Assembly (NCBI GenBank): GCA_964586145.1
Contig: CAZPHH010000049.1
Location: 1 to 34,597 of the forward strand
Length of the DNA: 34,597 bases
Origin: JAFGJQ01 sp964586145
GTDB taxonomy: Bacteria > Planctomycetota > Phycisphaerae > UBA1845
Direction of reading: 5' to 3'
This document shows positions 31,955 to 34,597 of the stretch, one piece after another (position 1 is the stretch's first letter; every line of letters begins with the position of its first letter). A model generated the notes under the pieces. It ran no database searches. It had not been told where the DNA came from and saw only the letters and a program-made list of their open reading frames with translations. Position numbers and translations under genes: made by a program.

Positions 31955-32384
31955 TGTCGAAGGTCTTGGCCGTGCGGATGCGCTCGATGTCCGCCGGCAT
32001 GAATCGGCGGCCCTTGTTCATTCCCGGGCACGTGGTTCGGTGGACCTCGTTCCAGGCGTCGTTGGACCGGAGGTTGTCGGTCCAAAACGGCCAGGTGCGA
32101 CATTGCATCGGCCGAACGGGATAGATGGAGCACCGCGCCAGATCGCCCTCGCGGACGAGGAAGATGCAGTCGCCGTCCCGTTTCTCCGTCAGGCTGTGCC
32201 GCAGCCCCACCCGGCGCACCTGGGACTTGTCCAGCGTGCCGTCCGCGCGGCCGAGAAACCGGGCGATCCGCTCGATGTCTGCCTTGGTCACCCAGACGTA
32301 CCCCGGCGGCCCGCTGCAGCAGTTGCCGCACTGCGTGCATGAGAAACACAGCCCATCGCGATACCACTTGTCCGAACCGCTCAC
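31941..32384 (-). CDS. YkgJ-family CxxCxxCC protein
   Basis: A small cytoplasmic protein of 147 residues with the full YkgJ signature: CFSCTQCGNCCSGPPGYVWVT near the N-terminus, split here as CFSCTQCGNCC plus PGYVWV, and the second half GDCIFL, ARCSIYPVRPMQCRTWPFW. These cysteines are predicted to chelate a metal (Zn or Fe-S). The start is a GTG at 32382-32384, chosen because GGAGG lies 8 bases upstream; the frame is open further to 32468 without a ribosome site. It is the first gene of a two-gene unit with the overlapping 31484-31954 gene. The specific role is unknown. Confidence 0.87.
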   Translation of the reverse strand: MSGSDKWYRDGLCFSCTQCGNCCSGPPGYVWVTKADIERIARFLGRADGTLDKSQVRRVGLRHSLTEKRDGDCIFLVREGDLARCSIYPVRPMQCRTWPFWTDNLRSNDAWNEVHRTTCPGMNKGRRFMPADIERIRTAKTFDNARH

Positions 32385-32514
32385 CAGGAACACCTCCGGG
32401 CCGCTCCGGCCCCATTGCGTCACCGTACCGGGGCCCGTGCGGCCCCGCAAGGAAGCTGCCCGCCACACGACGCGGCGGCGACCCGCGGCCGCGCCCCGAA
32501 TTCGAGCAGGGGTT

Positions 32515-32543
32515 TTGCATTCGCTCCTGGAGTGGGCTAGGAT
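32515..32543 (+). promoter_or_regulatory. Candidate tmRNA promoter
   Basis: TTGCAT (32515-32520) and TAGGAT (32538-32543) have a 17-base spacer. Initiation near 32550 would give a precursor with about 86 extra 5' bases, to be trimmed by RNase P at 32636. Confidence 0.5.
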
Positions 32544-32635
32544 GGTGTGTGGGGCCGGCCTCGTGAGACGGCATGGACGCAGCGGTCAGGCCGTGGGGCG
32601 GGGCGGGCTCTGTCGCATCCGCTCGTCGGATGCCC

Positions 32636-32987
32636 GGGGGCGACTGGACTCGACCGGGTAAGAAGACGGGATGGCGGCGCGCCGAGGTTGTCAGGTGGCC
32701 TCGTAAAAAACCTGGCACAACTTTTACATGCCAACTCTCAGTTGCGCATGGCTGCCTAAAAACAGGTAGCCCGTTCGGCCGGTGACGCCCACTAGCCGGT
32801 CGAACGACGCTAGTGGGCTGGCCCCCGGCCGACGCCTGACCGGCCGGGAGCGAGAAAACAGTCGGGCTGGAGGAAGCGGCAGCCTGTCGACCGGCGTCCG
32901 CCGACTCGAGAAACAAAAGATCGACTACGCGCGTAGAGACCCTCCCCGAACTGCCGCGGGACGGGGGTTCGATTCCCCCCGCCTCCA
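32636..32987 (+). ncRNA. ssrA: tmRNA (SsrA)
   Basis: The 352-base RNA rescues stalled ribosomes and tags the unfinished protein. The 5' end GGGGGCGACTGGACTCGACC and the 3' end CGCCTCCA fold into the tRNA-like acceptor: GGGGGCG pairs with CGCCTCC (one G-U), with A as discriminator. The T arm is CGGGGGTTCGATTCCCCC-like at 32962-32979. CCA is not encoded. The tag frame at 32730-32759 reads GCC AAC TCT CAG TTG CGC ATG GCT GCC TAA, giving ANSQLRMAA. Downstream stems such as CCACTAGC with GCTAGTGG fit the usual pseudoknot region. A run of seven T residues (32992-32998) follows. It appears intact although a recombinase gene begins about 100 bases downstream. Confidence 0.95.
32961..32987. other. Putative attachment site in the tmRNA 3' end
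   Basis: The T-arm and acceptor segment of ssrA is a standard integration target of tyrosine recombinases. The recombinase gene starting at 33089 and the sharp change to AT-rich sequence after 32988 suggest this is the left junction of an island. The matching right copy is not in the window, so exact limits are unknown. Confidence 0.5.
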
Positions 32988-33088
32988 TTAGTTTTTTTGT
33001 ATCAAAAACGAGGTCTTGAGATTTATTCCGCGTTTTATTATGCTGTTGCTACGTTGGGTTGAGCAGACACCGAACGGAGTATCACAGC

Positions 33089-34402
33089 ATGATCGGCAGA
33101 CGGGGTCGCCCTCCAAAGTACGTGCTCGGCCGTGACAAACGACCGGTAGTCGGCTTGTCGCGGGAGAAGTCCAGCAAACGATACTACGCCAGCCATTCGC
33201 GACCGCGCAAGTACTTCGGTACGAATCTCGATCAGGCGATCATGCAGTTCCGGCTGTGGGAAAGCGCGCAGGGCAAAACGACAACGATCCTGCTGCCGAA
33301 CTTGCAGCCTCTCATTGCGAAGCGCGATCAAGAAGAATCGGTGCGGGAAGGTTGGATCACCAAAGAGCATGCAGAAAAGCGCATCCCTTGGCCCACCGAC
33401 GTGCCGGAGGATGCGTTTTACGCGAAGTGCCGGGAGCTAATTCTGAAGAATCCCGCGCGGTTTGCGGAGCGTGTAGGTATCCCGGAGATCGGATTCCTCC
33501 AGGACCTGAAGCCTCCGGAAAGGTCGATCAGCCTCACCAAGGTCGGTGAACTCTATTTCGGCAAGAAGCGCAAGATCTCTAGGGATTGGACGCGGAAACA
33601 AACGCTCTTCTGGAGCGAGTTCAAGACCGCAGTGCGTGCCAAAACCGTTCGCGAGCTGGAAGTTGAGGATCTGCGTCGATACCACGACACGGTATGGCGC
33701 GCGGCCGAGGAACAAGCCCACTCCCCCACTTACATCGCCCATCGACTTCAGGCAGTCCGGACGATCCTTCGATACGCGCTAAAGCATGGCCAGGATCAGG
33801 AACAGATCCGGCGTGTCCTTGACCTGACAGAGGTCTTCGAAAACCCAAAGAAGAATGGCACAGACCCCCGACCGATTCGGCGAGAGGACTTTCGCAAGCT
33901 CCTTGAGAAATCGGATGCGAAATGGCGTGCGGTGCTCCTTCTGTCTCTAAATGCAGCGCTCTATCCGAGCGAAGTGGCGGCTGTTCGGAAATCCGACATT
34001 GACCTGAGCGCCGCGACCTTGCGGATGCGACGAGGCAAAACGGGGGTCCCGAGGGTCGCCTGCCTATGGCCCCGAACTGTGGAAGCGATCCAGGCGTATC
34101 TCCAGGATGCCCCGCATGAGAGCGAGTACTTGTTCGTCAATGCGAATGGTGTGGCCTACAACGCAAACCACATCGGACGCAACTTCCGCCGCCGCCGCAA
34201 AGAGGCAGGCGTGCCGGACGACGTCACGCTTGATCAACTGCGCGACGGCAGCTACACGGCCGCCGTTGAATCCGGCTGTGACCTCACAGCGGCAAAAGCG
34301 CTCGCCGGCCATCGGGCCGGAATCGCCGACCATTACCTGCTTCGCCGCCCCACGTTGGTGAAGGCGGCCTGCGAGGCGATCGAAGAGGCCTACTTTGGAT
34401 AA
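33089..34402 (+). CDS. Divergent tyrosine recombinase (integrase)
   Basis: A 437-residue phage-integrase-like protein beside ssrA. A basic N-terminus (MIGRRGRPPKYVL) precedes an Arm/core-binding region (about 140-270, SISLTKVGELYFGKK...). The catalytic domain (about 280-430) keeps the fold: LLLSLNAALYPSEVAAVRKSDIDL, RRGKTGVPRVACLW (Lys), LDQLRDGSYTAAV (Arg II), ALAGHRAGIADHYLLR (His and nucleophile Tyr). Where classical enzymes have GLRxSE, this has ALYPSE, so Arg I is missing, and the His of HxxR is Asp (DQLR). The ATG at 33089 has GGAG (33076-33079) 9 bases upstream. It likely mediates integration of an element at ssrA. Either a distinct planctomycete subfamily or a decaying enzyme could explain the substitutions. 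Confidence 0.9.
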   Translation: MIGRRGRPPKYVLGRDKRPVVGLSREKSSKRYYASHSRPRKYFGTNLDQAIMQFRLWESAQGKTTTILLPNLQPLIAKRDQEESVREGWITKEHAEKRIPWPTDVPEDAFYAKCRELILKNPARFAERVGIPEIGFLQDLKPPERSISLTKVGELYFGKKRKISRDWTRKQTLFWSEFKTAVRAKTVRELEVEDLRRYHDTVWRAAEEQAHSPTYIAHRLQAVRTILRYALKHGQDQEQIRRVLDLTEVFENPKKNGTDPRPIRREDFRKLLEKSDAKWRAVLLLSLNAALYPSEVAAVRKSDIDLSAATLRMRRGKTGVPRVACLWPRTVEAIQAYLQDAPHESEYLFVNANGVAYNANHIGRNFRRRRKEAGVPDDVTLDQLRDGSYTAAVESGCDLTAAKALAGHRAGIADHYLLRRPTLVKAACEAIEEAYFG

Positions 34403-34581
34403 ATAACCGGCAGGCTCGGCGACCTACTTCTGTCCAAGGCGTCCGGGTGTTTTGCGTCGGCTGTGGCCCCCCCCCGCGATCGATCCCAGCACTCAGTAGA
34501 ACGAAGGAAGGGTGGGAACGCCCATTCCTCAAGGTCCTGGAGGATCGCCCGGGCTCGCTCGTATGCCGATTCGCGGTCCAT
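34390..34581 (-). CDS. Possible small gene at right edge
   Basis: This minus-strand frame could start at the ATG at 34579-34581 (or one at 34594-34596) and encodes about 63 residues, MDRESAYERARAILQDLEEW, then a less convincing tail ending PVIYPK. The first 30 residues look like a helical protein, but no family is recognised. The frame crosses a run of nine C residues (34467-34475) and overlaps the end of the integrase gene by 13 bases, so it may be spurious, or frameshifted after about residue 37. Confidence 0.25.
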   Translation of the reverse strand: MDRESAYERARAILQDLEEWAFPPFLRSTECWDRSRGGATADAKHPDALDRSRSPSLPVIYPK

Positions 34582-34597
34582 TCTGCCGTGGCCCATC

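Noticed and set aside
32385..32468. Upstream extension of the YkgJ-family gene to 32468
   Set aside because: No ribosome site and non-conserved residues; the GTG at 32384 has GGAGG at the right distance.
32547..32759. Small plus-strand protein gene ending in HANSQLRMAA
   Set aside because: The end of this frame is the tmRNA tag reading frame; the rest is non-coding tmRNA and leader.

Overview
The window is GC-rich (roughly two thirds G+C by eye) bacterial chromosome with densely packed genes. It most resembles a member of the Planctomycetota. The reasons are an ECF-type sigma factor overlapping a Ser/Thr kinase gene, secreted proteins with the C-terminal 'DPF..F.Y...LYSVG.N..DDGG' and 'NVAFADGHVEWV' motifs common in that phylum, zinc-ribbon orphan proteins, and a tandem array of a palindrome (core GACCGGCT-GGAA-AGCCGGTC) of the kind scattered through planctomycete genomes. 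This placement is inference from remembered family patterns, not from a search.

Layout. 310-985: a VapBC toxin-antitoxin operon with a clear operator palindrome. 1193-4645: four small genes, namely a secreted orphan, a two-helix membrane protein, a secreted DUF1579 protein with a good promoter and terminator, and a DinB-like protein. 4637-4872: a repeat cluster (23-bp tandem duplication, a hairpin, four copies of a 35-bp palindromic repeat). 4985-9543: an RND efflux permease with its membrane fusion protein, divergent from a cation diffusion facilitator (9744-10658). 10721-11561: a fluoride-resistance unit of promoter -10, fluoride (crcB) riboswitch with a readable Shine-Dalgarno switch, the Fluc/CrcB channel and a DUF190 protein. 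11670-13809: ECF-like sigma factor overlapping a Ser/Thr kinase whose C-terminal half looks like an Imm5-type immunity domain, divergent from two secreted planctomycete-type proteins (13980-17437). 17594-20932: a zinc-ribbon membrane protein, then lutABC for lactate oxidation (lutA leftmost in transcription, ATGA overlap with lutB).

21157-24722: two secreted TldD/TldE-like proteins, the first with the HExxxH metalloprotease motif and the second with that site destroyed, which suggests an extracytoplasmic version of the TldD/TldE heterodimer. 24753-30150: a 757-residue orphan, a B12-domain radical SAM enzyme and an M28 aminopeptidase lipoprotein. 30497-32384: a TPR-like/zinc-ribbon protein facing two overlapping cysteine-cluster (YkgJ-like) genes. 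32636-32987: a complete tmRNA gene (tag ANSQLRMAA), followed immediately by a divergent tyrosine recombinase (33089-34402), the usual arrangement of a genomic island integrated at the ssrA 3' end. Sequence right of about 32990 is probably island DNA that continues beyond the window.

The observations most worth following up are the kinase-Imm5 fusion with its sigma factor and secreted neighbours, the secreted TldD/TldE pair, the fully readable fluoride switch, and the ssrA-linked recombinase that lacks two canonical catalytic residues.
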